64,000 bases of DNA from CAVSRC01 sp963781775 (GCA_963781775.1 CAWAHE010000014.1:186001-250000), one strand, 5' to 3'; shown: positions 34,682-43,508, numbered from the stretch's first letter. The notes: generated by a model not told the origin, from the letters alone. Translations and numbers: made by a program.

Positions 34682-35791
34682 ATGGACGTGCGCGCCGCCG
34701 TCGCCTTCGAGGCGAAGAAACCGCTTGAGATCGAGACGGTGCAACTCGAAGGGCCGCAGGCCTTCGAGGTGCTGGTCGAGATCAAGGCGACCGGCATCTG
34801 CCACACCGACCATTACACACTGTCCGGCGCCGACCCGGAGGGTCTGTTTCCGTCGATCCTCGGCCACGAGGGCGCCGGCATCGTGGTCGAGGTGGGCCCT
34901 GGCGTCACTTCGCTCAAGCCCGGCGATCACGTCATCCCGCTCTACACGCCCGAGTGCCGCGAGTGCGAGTATTGCCTCAGCCGGCGCACCAATCTCTGCC
35001 AGAAGATCCGCATCACCCAGGGCCGCGGCGTGATGCCCGACGGCAGCAGCCGCTTTTCGCTGCACAGCAAGCCGCTCTACCACTACATGGGCACCTCGAC
35101 CTTCGCCAATTACACGGTGCTGCCGGAGATCGCGGTGGCGAAAGTCCGCGAGGACGCACCGTTCGACAAGATCTGCTACATCGGCTGCGGGGTCACCACG
35201 GGCATCGGCGCGGTGCTGTTCACGGCCAAGGTCGAGGCCGGCGCGAATGTGGTGGTCTTCGGTCTCGGCGGCATCGGGCTGAACGTCATCCAGGGCGCGA
35301 AGCTGGTCGGCGCCGGGAAGATCATCGGCGTCGATATCAATCCGCGACGCGAGGCGCTTGCCCGCAAGTTCGGGATGACCCATTTCGTCAATCCCAAGGA
35401 CGTCAAAGGCGACCTCGTCGCCCATCTCGTCGAGCTGACCGGCGGCGGCGCCGACTACAGCTTCGAATGCGTCGGCAACACGACCCTCATGCGCCAGGCG
35501 CTGGAATGCTGCCACAAGGGCTGGGGCGTCAGCACCATCATCGGCGTGGCCGCGGCCGGCCAGGAGATTTCGACGCGCCCGTTCCAGCTGGTCACCGGCC
35601 GCGTCTGGCAGGGCTCGGCCTTCGGCGGCGCCCGCGGCCGCACCGACGTGCCGCGCATCGTCGACTGGTACATGGACAAGAAGATCAATATCGACGACCT
35701 GATCACCCATACATTGCCGCTGGAGCGCATCAATGAGGGTTTCGAGCTGATGGAACGCGGCGAGTCGATCCGCAGCGTCGTCATTTACTGA
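34682..35791 (+). CDS. frmA: S-(hydroxymethyl)glutathione dehydrogenase / class III alcohol dehydrogenase
   Basis: This enzyme oxidises S-(hydroxymethyl)glutathione to S-formylglutathione and also reduces S-nitrosoglutathione. The 369-residue protein has catalytic zinc ligands Cys40 (GICHTD), His62 (GHEG) and Cys169 (YIGCGVTTG). Structural zinc ligands are Cys92, Cys95, Cys98 and Cys106 in PECRECEYCLSRRTNLC. The NAD site is FGLGGIGL. It is a single-gene unit followed by a hairpin. It could remove formaldehyde released from methoxyl groups of aromatic acids such as vanillate, in line with the nearby hydroxycinnamate locus. Confidence 0.96.
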   Translation: MDVRAAVAFEAKKPLEIETVQLEGPQAFEVLVEIKATGICHTDHYTLSGADPEGLFPSILGHEGAGIVVEVGPGVTSLKPGDHVIPLYTPECRECEYCLSRRTNLCQKIRITQGRGVMPDGSSRFSLHSKPLYHYMGTSTFANYTVLPEIAVAKVREDAPFDKICYIGCGVTTGIGAVLFTAKVEAGANVVVFGLGGIGLNVIQGAKLVGAGKIIGVDINPRREALARKFGMTHFVNPKDVKGDLVAHLVELTGGGADYSFECVGNTTLMRQALECCHKGWGVSTIIGVAAAGQEISTRPFQLVTGRVWQGSAFGGARGRTDVPRIVDWYMDKKINIDDLITHTLPLERINEGFELMERGESIRSVVIY

Positions 35792-35851
35792 CGGCGAAAC
35801 GGCGCGATCCCGCCGGGGGCAACCGGTCGGCATCGACGCAATGGCTCTGCA

Positions 35852-35869
35852 GGGGGCAGAAATGCCCCC
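35852..35869 (+). terminator. Hairpin with GAAA loop downstream of frmA
   Basis: GGGGGCA and TGCCCCC form a perfect 7-bp stem closed by a GAAA tetraloop, 60 bp after the frmA stop. There is no immediate T-run (a T6 occurs 31 bp later), so intrinsic termination would be weak; it may protect the 3' end of the transcript. Confidence 0.4.
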
Positions 35870-35953
35870 GGCGCCCGCCGATTCCGGTCGGATGATTGGT
35901 TTTTTCCCGCAATGCTATACTTATGTCGGCAAGGGACTGGCTGGAGGTCTGTC

Positions 35954-36523
35954 ATGCGCATGAATCGCCTTGTCGTGGTGTTGGCTGGCGCGGCTTTCGC
36001 CGCGCCCCTGCTCGGTCACGCCGCCCGTGCCGATCTCCTGGTCAGCGTCGACAAATCCGCCCAGCGCATGGTTGTCGTCGTCGATGGACAGCCCCGCTAC
36101 AATTGGCCAGTGTCAACGGGCCGGATCGGCTACGACACGCCGAACGGCACCTTCCGGCCCTTCCGCATGGAAATCGACCACCACAGCGACGAGTGGGACA
36201 ACGCGCCCATGCCCTACTCGATCTTCTTCACGATGAACGGCGTTGCGGTGCACGGCACCAAGGAGCAGCGCAATCTCGGCAAGGCGGCATCGCACGGCTG
36301 CGTGCGGCTGTCGGTCGATAACGCCGCCACGCTCTGGGATCTGGTCAAGCAGGAGCAGATGGCCCACACGACGGTCATCGTCGCCGGCGCGACCCCCAAG
36401 GGCGGCATGCCGGTGGCAGGCGCGGGGCAGGCGCCTCTGTTCGCGAATTCGCCGGCCTATCCGGCGCCACTCGCGCCCGCACCCAAGCGCAAGCGGGGCT
36501 TCTTTTTCTTCTTCCAGCGCTAA
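35954..36523 (+). CDS. L,D-transpeptidase (YkuD family)
   Basis: This 189-residue exported enzyme forms 3-3 crosslinks in peptidoglycan or attaches envelope proteins. The signal peptide is MRMNRLVVVLAGAAFAAPLLGHAARA. The YkuD domain holds His100 and the catalytic SHGCVRL with Cys116 and Arg118. ATG 35954 is favoured by GGAGG 7 nt upstream; an earlier ATG at 35912 lacks one. The C-terminal tail is Pro/Ala-rich and ends KRKRGFFFFFQR, an odd basic-aromatic end that could touch the membrane. Confidence 0.93.
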   Translation: MRMNRLVVVLAGAAFAAPLLGHAARADLLVSVDKSAQRMVVVVDGQPRYNWPVSTGRIGYDTPNGTFRPFRMEIDHHSDEWDNAPMPYSIFFTMNGVAVHGTKEQRNLGKAASHGCVRLSVDNAATLWDLVKQEQMAHTTVIVAGATPKGGMPVAGAGQAPLFANSPAYPAPLAPAPKRKRGFFFFFQR

Positions 36524-36556
36524 CCCGTCAAGGCCGTCTTCACGGCGCGGCGGCCG

Positions 36557-37261
36557 TCACGCCCCAAGATAGGCCTGCCGCACGCGATCGTCGGCAAGCA
36601 GGGCCTCGCCGGTTCCGGTCAGCGTGATGCGCCCGTTCTCCAGAACGTAGGCGCGGCTGGCGAGCCTCAACGAAGCGGCGACGTTCTGCTCGACCAGCAC
36701 GCAGGTCAGGCCCGCCTTGTTGAGATCGCGCACGGTCTGCAAGACCGCCTGCACGGCAATCGGCGCCAGACCCAGCGACGGCTCGTCGAACATGATCAAC
36801 TCGGGCGCGCCCATCAGGCACCGGCCGATGGCGAGCATTTGCTGTTCTCCGCCGGAAAGCGTACCGGCCGCCTGCCGGCGGCGTTCGGCCAGACGCGGAA
36901 ACATGGCGTAGACCCGTTCGAGATTGGCATCGCGGGTCGCGTGGGCGCGCTTCACCATCGCGCCCATGGCGAGGTTTTCGGCGACCGACAGCGAGGGAAA
37001 GACCTGCCGCCCCTCGGCGACCTGGCCGATGCCGAGGTCGCACACGTCGTGGCTCGGCCAGCCGGCGATGTCCTTGTCGCGGTAGAGGATGCGGCCGCCC
37101 GCCGGCCGAAGCATGCCGGCGATGGTGCGGATGAGCGAGGTCTTGCCGGCGCCGTTGGCGCCGACGATGGCGACGATGGCGCCCTCCTCGACCTCGAGCG
37201 ACACGTCATCGAGCGCCTGGGCGTCGCCGTAGAAGAGGCTGAGGTTTTCGACGCGCAGCAT
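36557..37261 (-). CDS. livF: LivF: branched-chain-type ABC transporter ATPase
   Basis: This is a 234-residue HAAT-family ATPase with Walker A VGANGAGKTSLI, signature LSGGEQQMLAIGRCLM and ELIMFDEPSLGL. It is the last gene of the eight-gene leftward hydroxycinnamate operon, overlapping livG by 1 bp. Although named for branched-chain amino acids, transporters of this class in aromatic degradation loci import aromatic acids. Confidence 0.92.
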   Translation of the reverse strand: MLRVENLSLFYGDAQALDDVSLEVEEGAIVAIVGANGAGKTSLIRTIAGMLRPAGGRILYRDKDIAGWPSHDVCDLGIGQVAEGRQVFPSLSVAENLAMGAMVKRAHATRDANLERVYAMFPRLAERRRQAAGTLSGGEQQMLAIGRCLMGAPELIMFDEPSLGLAPIAVQAVLQTVRDLNKAGLTCVLVEQNVAASLRLASRAYVLENGRITLTGTGEALLADDRVRQAYLGA

Positions 37262-37989
37262 CAGCCGAGCGCCTCGACGCCGAGATAGGATTCGATCACC
37301 GCCGCGTCGCGGACAACCGCCTCCGGGCGGCCGTCGGCGATCTTGGCGCCGTGATGGAGGACCAGGATGTGCGCGGCGAGCGCCATCACCGCGCGCATGA
37401 CATGCTCGATCAGAACGATGGTGAGGCCGGTCTCGCGATTGAGGTCGCGGAGAACGCCGACCATGCGGTCGGTCTCGGTCGGGCGGAGGCCCGCCATGAC
37501 TTCATCGAGAAGCAGTACCTGCGGATCGGTGGCAAGCGCGCGCGCCACCTCGAGCCGTTTGCGATCCGGCAGCGTCAGCGACGAGGCGCGCTGATAGCGC
37601 TTGTCGTAAAGGTCGAGGCGGCGCAGCACTTCGCCGGCGCGAACGCGGGCATCGGCCACATGGGTGCGGCGCAGCAGCGCGCCGACGATGACGTTGTCCT
37701 CGACGCTGAGGCCTGCGAACGGCCGCACGAGTTGGAACGTCCTGCCGACGCCGCGGCGGCAGACCGCGTCGGCGGCGAGGCCGTCGAGGCGCCGGCCAGC
37801 AAACGTGATCGTGCCGCCATCGGGCACGAAAACGCCGGCGATCATGTTGAAGAGCGTGGTCTTGCCGGCGCCATTCGGGCCGATGACGCCGCAGATTTCG
37901 CCGGCCTCGACCTCGAACGTAACGGCGTCCACGGCGGTCAGCCCGCGGAACTGCTTGGTGACCGCGTCGAGCGACAGGAGTGCCGTCAT
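37261..37989 (-). CDS. livG: LivG: branched-chain-type ABC transporter ATPase
   Basis: This is a 242-residue HAAT ATPase with Walker A GPNGAGKTTLFNMI, the family element GRTFQLVRPFAGLSV and QVLLLDEVMAGL. The signature region reads TLPDRKRLEVARAL, where LSxGxQ has become LTLPDRK, a variation common in LivG. ATG 37989 overlaps the livM stop (37986-37989). It pairs with LivF on the LivHM channel. Confidence 0.91.
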   Translation of the reverse strand: MTALLSLDAVTKQFRGLTAVDAVTFEVEAGEICGVIGPNGAGKTTLFNMIAGVFVPDGGTITFAGRRLDGLAADAVCRRGVGRTFQLVRPFAGLSVEDNVIVGALLRRTHVADARVRAGEVLRRLDLYDKRYQRASSLTLPDRKRLEVARALATDPQVLLLDEVMAGLRPTETDRMVGVLRDLNRETGLTIVLIEHVMRAVMALAAHILVLHHGAKIADGRPEAVVRDAAVIESYLGVEALG

Positions 37990-38987
37990 CGCTCGCGCTC
38001 CGACAGGCCGAGCCGGCGCGACAGCCAGGGCCAGACGCCGCCAGGCAAGGCGACGATGACGAATAGCAGGCAGGCGCCATAGAGCACCTGCTTGGCGCCG
38101 GGCACATCGAGGCCAAGCGCGGACAGCGCGCCGTTCAGCGATTCGGCGAGACCGGTCAACAGGAAGGCGCCGACGATCGGGCCGAAGAGCGTTCCGAGAC
38201 CGCCGATGATCGGCCCGACGATGATCTCGATCGAGCGTGAGATGTTGAAGACCTGCTCGGGAAACAGATTGTTGTAGTAGAAGGCATAGAAGACGCCGGC
38301 GAAGGCCGTCATGCCGGCGGAAATCACCACCGCCACCATCTTGTACAGGAAGGTGTTGATGCCGGTGGCGCGGGCGGCTTCCTCGTCTTCGCGCAGCGCC
38401 AGCCAAAAATAGCCGACGCGGCTCTTGAGGAGCAGCCGGCAGAAGATCAGCGCCAGCACCGTCGCGGCGAGGATGACGTAGTAGAACATGACCGGCGCGC
38501 CGCGCAGCAGCCAGAGATCGTTGCGGTCATATTGAGCAACCTGCAGGAACAGCCCGCCGGATCCGTTGACGATGGTCAGATGATCGAAGCCGATGCGGGC
38601 AAACTCGGCGAAGGCGATGGTGAGGATGGCGAAATAGACGCCGGTGACGCCGAAGCGGAGCGCGAGAAAGCCGATGATCGCTCCGGCCGCCATGGTGAGG
38701 GGAATTGCCGCCAGCAGCCCGATCCACGGCCCGACGCCGAATTCCTTGAACAGGTAGGCCGCCAGATAACCGGCCAGCCCGACATAGAGGGCATGGCCCA
38801 GCGACAACTGCCCGGCGAAGCCCATCATCACGTTCCACGCCTGGCCGACATAGGCGAAGTAGAGGACGAGAATGAGCACCGTCAGCAGGTAGTCGCCCGC
38901 AAACCACGGCAACGCGACCAGAACCGCGAGCAGCACGGCCAGCAGCATCAGGCTGCGCGGCGACAGGCCGTCGGTGAAGTGCCCCAT
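37986..38987 (-). CDS. livM: LivM: branched-chain-type ABC transporter permease
   Basis: This is a 333-residue permease with roughly nine hydrophobic segments. LivM hallmarks are AWNVMMGFAGQLSLGHALYVGLAGY, LRFGVTGVYFAILTIAFAEFARI and LREDEEAARATGINTFLYKM. The start is ATG 38987; the frame is open further upstream but antisense-like inside livH. It lies 2 bp after the livH stop. Confidence 0.92.
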   Translation of the reverse strand: MGHFTDGLSPRSLMLLAVLLAVLVALPWFAGDYLLTVLILVLYFAYVGQAWNVMMGFAGQLSLGHALYVGLAGYLAAYLFKEFGVGPWIGLLAAIPLTMAAGAIIGFLALRFGVTGVYFAILTIAFAEFARIGFDHLTIVNGSGGLFLQVAQYDRNDLWLLRGAPVMFYYVILAATVLALIFCRLLLKSRVGYFWLALREDEEAARATGINTFLYKMVAVVISAGMTAFAGVFYAFYYNNLFPEQVFNISRSIEIIVGPIIGGLGTLFGPIVGAFLLTGLAESLNGALSALGLDVPGAKQVLYGACLLFVIVALPGGVWPWLSRRLGLSERER

Positions 38988-38989
38988 GC

Positions 38990-39859
38990 TCACGCCTTCG
39001 CGCCGAGGATGCCCTGCGGGCGGAACAGCAGAACCAGCACCAGAATGGCGAAACCGAACATGCCCTTGGCCGAGGGCGTGAAGAGCAGCCCGGCCATCGC
39101 TTCGGTCAGGCCGATGAGGACGCCGCCGAGCAGCGCGCCGGGCATGGAGCCGAGGCCGCCGGTGATGACGATAATGAAGGCGAGCAGGGTGTAGGCGGGG
39201 CCGAGCGCCGGAGTGACGTCGACAAGGAGCACCATCATGGTGCCGGCGGCGCCGACGCAGGCGGCGCCAAGGCCGAAGGTGAGCGCGTAGAGGTGCTTGA
39301 CGTCGAGCCCGACGACGAGCGCGCCGGTGTGGTTGTCGGCGCAGGCGCGAATGGCCGTGCCGATGCGCGTGAAGCGGAAGAAGGCGTAAAGCATCGCGGC
39401 GACGACCAGCGAGGCCAGGGCGGCGTAGGCCTTGGTGGCGTCGACGATCAGATCGCCGAAAGCGTAGCTGTCGTACGAATAGGCAGTATTCACGCTCTGG
39501 GCATCCGGCCCGAAGATGATGAGGAGCACGTTCACCATGATGATCGCCACCGCGATCATCAGCAGGAACTGCGTCGACTCCGGGCGCGTGACGAAACGAT
39601 TGATGACACCCTTCTGCAAGGCGTAGCCGAGCACGAAGAGGACCGCCGCGATCGGCACCAGCATGACCAGGGGATCGAGACCGAAGGTCGAGAACAGGAC
39701 GACGGCCAGATACATGGCGACCGTCATCATCTCGCCATGGGCGAAGTTGACCACGCGGACCACGCCGAAGATGACCGACAGGCCGAGCGCCATCAGGCCA
39801 TAGACCAGGCCGGTCAATATGCCGCTGACAGCGACGTTGAGATAAACCTCGACGGGCAC
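38990..39859 (-). CDS. livH: LivH: branched-chain-type ABC transporter permease
   Basis: This is a 289-residue LivH permease. It has LVYGLMALGLSVIFGVVRVVNFAHGEMMTVAMYLA near the N-terminus, TRIGTAIRACADNHTGALVVGLD in the middle and GGLGSMPGALLGGVLIGL near the C-terminus. It follows the binding-protein gene after a 61-bp gap with a strong hairpin, which probably lowers permease output relative to the binding protein. Confidence 0.93.
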   Translation of the reverse strand: MPVEVYLNVAVSGILTGLVYGLMALGLSVIFGVVRVVNFAHGEMMTVAMYLAVVLFSTFGLDPLVMLVPIAAVLFVLGYALQKGVINRFVTRPESTQFLLMIAVAIIMVNVLLIIFGPDAQSVNTAYSYDSYAFGDLIVDATKAYAALASLVVAAMLYAFFRFTRIGTAIRACADNHTGALVVGLDVKHLYALTFGLGAACVGAAGTMMVLLVDVTPALGPAYTLLAFIIVITGGLGSMPGALLGGVLIGLTEAMAGLLFTPSAKGMFGFAILVLVLLFRPQGILGAKA

Positions 39860-39878
39860 TGCCCCTCCCCGACGAAAA

Positions 39879-39903
39879 GCTCCGGCCGCATGGCGGCCGG
39901 AGC
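39879..39903 (-). terminator. Intercistronic attenuator hairpin between binding protein and livH
   Basis: GCTCCGGCCGC and GCGGCCGGAGC form a perfect 11-bp stem with a 3-nt loop. On the minus strand, the direction of transcription, it is followed at once by TTTTCG. Placed 18 nt after the binding-protein stop, it should act as a partial terminator or 3'-end stabiliser, raising binding-protein mRNA over the LivHMGF genes. Confidence 0.7.
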
Positions 39904-39920
39904 GTCAATTCTACCTGAGA

Positions 39921-41156
39921 TCAGCCACGCTCATTGTAGGGCTTCAGCGGCCACTCCGGCGCAGCGTTGGCCGAAGCTTTCGGCGCGATGGTGACGTGCT
40001 TGCCGCCGCGGTTCTGGATGGCGCCATCGCCGACCTTGTCGTTGTGGCCCTTCGCGTCGAACTGAATGCCGCCACCGATGGCAACGTTGTCGGTGATGTT
40101 GGTGGCGCGCAGCGCATCGGCAAGCGCGTTGGGGTCGGTCGAGCCGGCGCGCTTGTAGGCGTCCGCGGCGGTCATCAGCGCCTCGAACGTGAACACGTGG
40201 TTGGTGTTCATGTTGGTTTCCGGGAACGACTTCGCCAGCGCAGCCTGGAGCACCGGCGTCAGCTTCTTGTTCGGGTCGTACCACGGCGCGAAGCTCATCG
40301 GCCCATCGGAGAGCTTGCCGAGGGTCTTCATGTACTGGTCTTCGTACCAGCCCGGGCCCATGGACAGGATCGCGGTCGGCGTCCAGCGCTGCTTGACCAG
40401 TTCGCGGGTGATGAGGATGGCGTCATTCAGCCGGCTGACGACGATGAGCAGCTCGGCATTGGCCGCCTTAGCCTTCGCCACCTCGACGGAGAGGTCCTTG
40501 CTCGTCGGGTCGTAGGCGATCTCGTCGGCGACTTTGAACGGCATGTTGAACTTCGGATAGACCGCGCCGAAGCCCTTGGACATGGCGGTGCCAAAGGTGT
40601 CGTTGGCGTGCAGGAAGACGGCCGACTTCGGCGCCGAGTTGGTGATCGAGAACACCTCGAGCATGTTCTTGAATGCGTCGCCAAGGATGCGCGGGGCAAT
40701 CGGAAAGTTGCGGAAGACGAACTTGTAGCCCTGCTCGGTGATGTCCGGGGCCGCGGCGATGTTGATGACGAAGGGGATGCCCTTCTGCTCGGCAACCTGC
40801 GCGATGGCAGAGGTCTGGCCGGAGTCGAAGGCACCGACGAGCAGCTGGGCACCGTCGGAAATCATCTTCTCGGCACGCGAACGGGCGACGTCGACGCTCG
40901 ATTCGGTGTCGCCGTTCATGATCTCGAGATCGGGGTAGCCGAGATCCTTGAGGATCGGTGCGGCGACATCGACGCCGCGCTGGCAATCCTGGCCGATGCC
41001 GGCGAGGTAGCCCGAGCGCGGCAGGATAACGCCGACCTTGAGCGGCCCGCTTTGGGCGCGGACGATGCTGAATGGCGCGGTTCCGGCGAGCAATCCGGCG
41101 GCACCTACGCCGGCGGCGAACGTCCGGCGCGTCATGTTGGGCAGTTTGCGGGGCAT
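39921..41156 (-). CDS. Branched-chain-type ABC substrate-binding protein (likely aromatic acid)
   Basis: This is a 411-residue type I periplasmic binding protein (LivJ/Peripla_BP_6). The N-terminus MPRKLPNMTRRTFAAGVGAAGLLAGTAPFSIVRA is a Tat-like signal with an RRTF motif; the mature part begins LKVGVILPRSGYLAGIGQD. Location inside an operon with a MarR regulator, crotonase and CoA hydrolase indicates that the ligand is a hydroxycinnamate or related aromatic acid rather than an amino acid; this is inference. Confidence 0.9.
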   Translation of the reverse strand: MPRKLPNMTRRTFAAGVGAAGLLAGTAPFSIVRAQSGPLKVGVILPRSGYLAGIGQDCQRGVDVAAPILKDLGYPDLEIMNGDTESSVDVARSRAEKMISDGAQLLVGAFDSGQTSAIAQVAEQKGIPFVINIAAAPDITEQGYKFVFRNFPIAPRILGDAFKNMLEVFSITNSAPKSAVFLHANDTFGTAMSKGFGAVYPKFNMPFKVADEIAYDPTSKDLSVEVAKAKAANAELLIVVSRLNDAILITRELVKQRWTPTAILSMGPGWYEDQYMKTLGKLSDGPMSFAPWYDPNKKLTPVLQAALAKSFPETNMNTNHVFTFEALMTAADAYKRAGSTDPNALADALRATNITDNVAIGGGIQFDAKGHNDKVGDGAIQNRGGKHVTIAPKASANAAPEWPLKPYNERG

Positions 41157-41157
41157 G

Positions 41158-42045
41158 TCAGTTCCTCCCTTGTTTGAGCTTTAGCAGGCGTATTGCGTTC
41201 TCTTTCAGGATCAGCGGCCGCACCTCGGGTTTGATGTCGAGACCGGCAAAATCCTTGAGCCAGCGATCGGGCGCGATAGCCGGCCAGTCCGATCCAAACA
41301 GGACTTTCTCCTTGAGGATGGAGTTGGCGTATTTGACCAGGATCGGCGGGAAATATTTCGGCGACCATCCGGACAGGTCGATATAGACGTTCGGCTTGTG
41401 CTGGGCGACGGCGAGCGCTTCCTCCTGCCACGGGAAGGATGGATGCGCCAGAATGATCGGCATGTCCGGGAAGTCGACAGCGACGTCGTCGAGATACATC
41501 GGATTGGAGTATTTGAGCCGCATGCCCATGCCACCCGGCATGCCGGAGCCGACGCCGGTCTGGCCGGTGTGGAAGAGCGCCGGCAGGCCAGCCTCGGCGA
41601 TCGCCTCGTAGAGGACATAGGCGCTGCGATCGTTGGGATAGAAACCCTGCATGGTCGGGTGGAACTTGAATCCGCGGATGCCGAAGTCGGCGACCAGGCG
41701 GCGCGCCTCGCGCGCCCCGGCCTTGCCCTTGGCCGGATCGATGGAGGCAAACGGGATCAAGACGTCGGAGAATTGGGCGGCGAGTTCCGCCATCTCCTCG
41801 TTCTTGTAACGGCGGAAACCGGTTTCGCGCTCGGCATCGACCGGAAAGATGACGCAGGCGATCTTGCGCTCGCGATAATAGGCGGCGGTCTCCGGCACGG
41901 TCGGCGGATGGGGATGCGGCGACCCGAAATAGGCGGTCATCGCCGACTGGAAATCGTCGTAGCCGTCGTCGGGATGCGTGCCGCACGGCTCTTCGGCGTG
42001 GGTATGGATGTCGATGGCGACGATGGCGTCGAGATCGATCATCAC
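41158..42045 (-). CDS. Amidohydrolase-family protein, probable 4-hydroxyphenyl-beta-ketoacyl-CoA hydrolase
   Basis: This is a 295-residue amidohydrolase-2 TIM barrel. It has the metal motif DIHTHAEEP (His14-x-His16), GFKFHPTMQGFYPND, LFHTGQT, IILAHPSFPW and VLFGSDWPA with the final Asp. The start overlaps the MarR gene (ATGA), and the gene is 1 bp from the binding-protein gene. In Agrobacterium fabrum a protein of this family (Atu1421), in an equivalent cluster, is assigned as the hydrolase that cleaves the beta-ketoacyl-CoA in hydroxycinnamate degradation. I transfer that role by family and context. Confidence 0.8.
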   Translation of the reverse strand: MMIDLDAIVAIDIHTHAEEPCGTHPDDGYDDFQSAMTAYFGSPHPHPPTVPETAAYYRERKIACVIFPVDAERETGFRRYKNEEMAELAAQFSDVLIPFASIDPAKGKAGAREARRLVADFGIRGFKFHPTMQGFYPNDRSAYVLYEAIAEAGLPALFHTGQTGVGSGMPGGMGMRLKYSNPMYLDDVAVDFPDMPIILAHPSFPWQEEALAVAQHKPNVYIDLSGWSPKYFPPILVKYANSILKEKVLFGSDWPAIAPDRWLKDFAGLDIKPEVRPLILKENAIRLLKLKQGRN

Positions 42046-42566
42046 GATGCCCCCGACGCTTCGTAGCCCGCCACCCGGGAAAGCAACTTCAGCAACGTCG
42101 CGCGTTCCCGCTCCGACAGCATGGCCGTCGCGGCGCTGTCGCTGACCGCAAGCTCCGGAATGCTGCGATCGACCAGCACGCGGCCCTTGCGGGTGAGGCG
42201 CAGTTCGACGGCGCGGCGATCGTTCGCCGGCACGCGACGCTCGATCATGCCGTCACGCTCCAGCAGGCGTACGATCTTGGCCATGTTCGATCGCTTGATT
42301 CTGAGCGCCTCGGCGAGCACGCCCTGGCGCACGCCGGGATTGCGGCCGACCGAAACGAGGATGCCGATCTGTCCCGGCGTGATGTCGCGCGCGCCGAAAT
42401 CACGGAAGAACAACTCGAAGATCTGGACCTGCGCCAGACGCAGCATGAAACCGGCGAGACCGGCCAGGGGCCCGAAATCGACGGTCACGCCGGACGAACC
42501 GGAATCCGGCACCTCCACCACGGCCGAGCGTGGGGCGCTCTCCTCGTGGCGGACCATCGTCGTCAT
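42042..42566 (-). CDS. MarR-family regulator of the hydroxycinnamate operon (HcaR/CouR-like)
   Basis: This is a 174-residue MarR protein. The winged helix spans about 65-135: ITPGQIGILVSVGRNPGVRQGVLAEALRIKRSNMAKIVRLLERDGMIERRV, then NDRRAVELRLTRKG. It overlaps both neighbours by 4 bp. In Agrobacterium and Rhodopseudomonas, MarR proteins in matching positions (HcaR, CouR) repress until bound by hydroxycinnamoyl-CoA. The candidate targets here are the two identical 28-bp elements at 43425 and 44552. Confidence 0.85.
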   Translation of the reverse strand: MTTMVRHEESAPRSAVVEVPDSGSSGVTVDFGPLAGLAGFMLRLAQVQIFELFFRDFGARDITPGQIGILVSVGRNPGVRQGVLAEALRIKRSNMAKIVRLLERDGMIERRVPANDRRAVELRLTRKGRVLVDRSIPELAVSDSAATAMLSERERATLLKLLSRVAGYEASGAS

Positions 42567-43348
42567 TTCTTCTTGTCCGGCGCGACGAGGCGGGCGGCGC
42601 GCTTCTCGAGAAACGCATTCAGCCTTTCGGTCGCCTCGGGGCTGGTCTGGGTGAACGAGGCGATGATCAACTCGACGAACAGCCCGTCATCCTGCGCCAT
42701 GTCCTGGATGCGTGGCAGCGCATTGATGACGGCGTAGTTGGAGAGCGTCGCATTGCCGGCGGCGACGCGGGCGATCTCCTTGGCCTTGTCGAGTGCGGCA
42801 CCGCCATCGACCACGTATTGCACCAGGTTGCAGCGCTCGGCTTCCTCGGCGCCGAGCACGCGGCCGGTCAGCATCAGGTCGGTCATGCGAGCCACCGACA
42901 TCAGCCGCGCCACCTTCACCGATCCGCTGCCGCCGACGAAGATGCCGCGCTGGCCCTCCGGCAATGCGAAGAACGCGGTCGCATCGGCAACGCGGATATG
43001 GGTCGAGGCCGCAAGTTCCAGACCGCCGCCGACCACCGCGCCGTGGAGCGCCGCGACGAAGGGAATGGCGCCGCGCTGGATATTGTCGAAGACGGCGTGC
43101 CAGCGGCGCGAACCGCGGATGCCGTCGATCGGCGACTTCAGGACGTGCTCGGCGAGATCGAGGCCGGCGCAGAAGTGATCGCCGACGCCATAAATGACGC
43201 CGGCCTTGGCTTCCGCCGAGGCGCGCTCGACCACGGCGGCCAGCGCCTCGATCATGGCGTCGGACACGGCGTTGCGCTTTTCGGGGCGGTTCAGCCCGAT
43301 CAGCGCGACGTCGCCTTCGAGGGCGTAGGTGACCAGCGGCTTCGCCAT
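42563..43348 (-). CDS. Crotonase / enoyl-CoA hydratase (hydroxycinnamoyl-CoA hydratase)
   Basis: This is a 261-residue crotonase-fold protein. The oxyanion-hole segments are GVGDHFCAGLDLAEHV and ALHGAVVGGGLELAAS, with the Glu-containing FALPEGQRGIFVGGSGSVKVARL in the catalytic region. It would hydrate feruloyl- or coumaroyl-CoA to the beta-hydroxyacyl-CoA. Met at 43348 is chosen; an alternative Met is four codons upstream (43360), and frames beyond that are not crotonase-like. It is the first gene of the leftward operon, 77 bp from the 28-bp element. Confidence 0.88.
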   Translation of the reverse strand: MAKPLVTYALEGDVALIGLNRPEKRNAVSDAMIEALAAVVERASAEAKAGVIYGVGDHFCAGLDLAEHVLKSPIDGIRGSRRWHAVFDNIQRGAIPFVAALHGAVVGGGLELAASTHIRVADATAFFALPEGQRGIFVGGSGSVKVARLMSVARMTDLMLTGRVLGAEEAERCNLVQYVVDGGAALDKAKEIARVAAGNATLSNYAVINALPRIQDMAQDDGLFVELIIASFTQTSPEATERLNAFLEKRAARLVAPDKKK

Positions 43349-43424
43349 GCTGCGCCGCATCCTCCCTGTTTCGCGCCGTTTCGGCGCTTCCGTTTCTTCC
43401 GTGTCCGCTGCTGGCAGCGGCCGG

Positions 43425-43452
43425 ATTTTGTTTCCGAGTGGACGAAATACGC
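43425..43452 (-). promoter_or_regulatory. 28-bp promoter/operator element, copy A
   Basis: These 28 bases are identical to 44552-44579 and the similarity continues for about 30 bp to the right. On the minus strand the block reads TTGACA (about 43462-43467), a 17-bp spacer and TCCACT, a plausible promoter toward the crotonase operon. An imperfect dyad, TTTCG-TCCACT-CGGAAA, within it is a candidate MarR operator. Confidence 0.6.
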
Positions 43453-43508
43453 GGGGAGGTGTCAAGCTGAATTGGCGGCGCGGCGGACGGGGATTGCCGC
43501 TCGGGAAC

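Noticed and set aside
37986..39908. Extension of livM to a 640-aa protein
   Set aside because: The added N-terminal half is an out-of-frame shadow of livH; conserved LivM sequence starts at ATG 38987.
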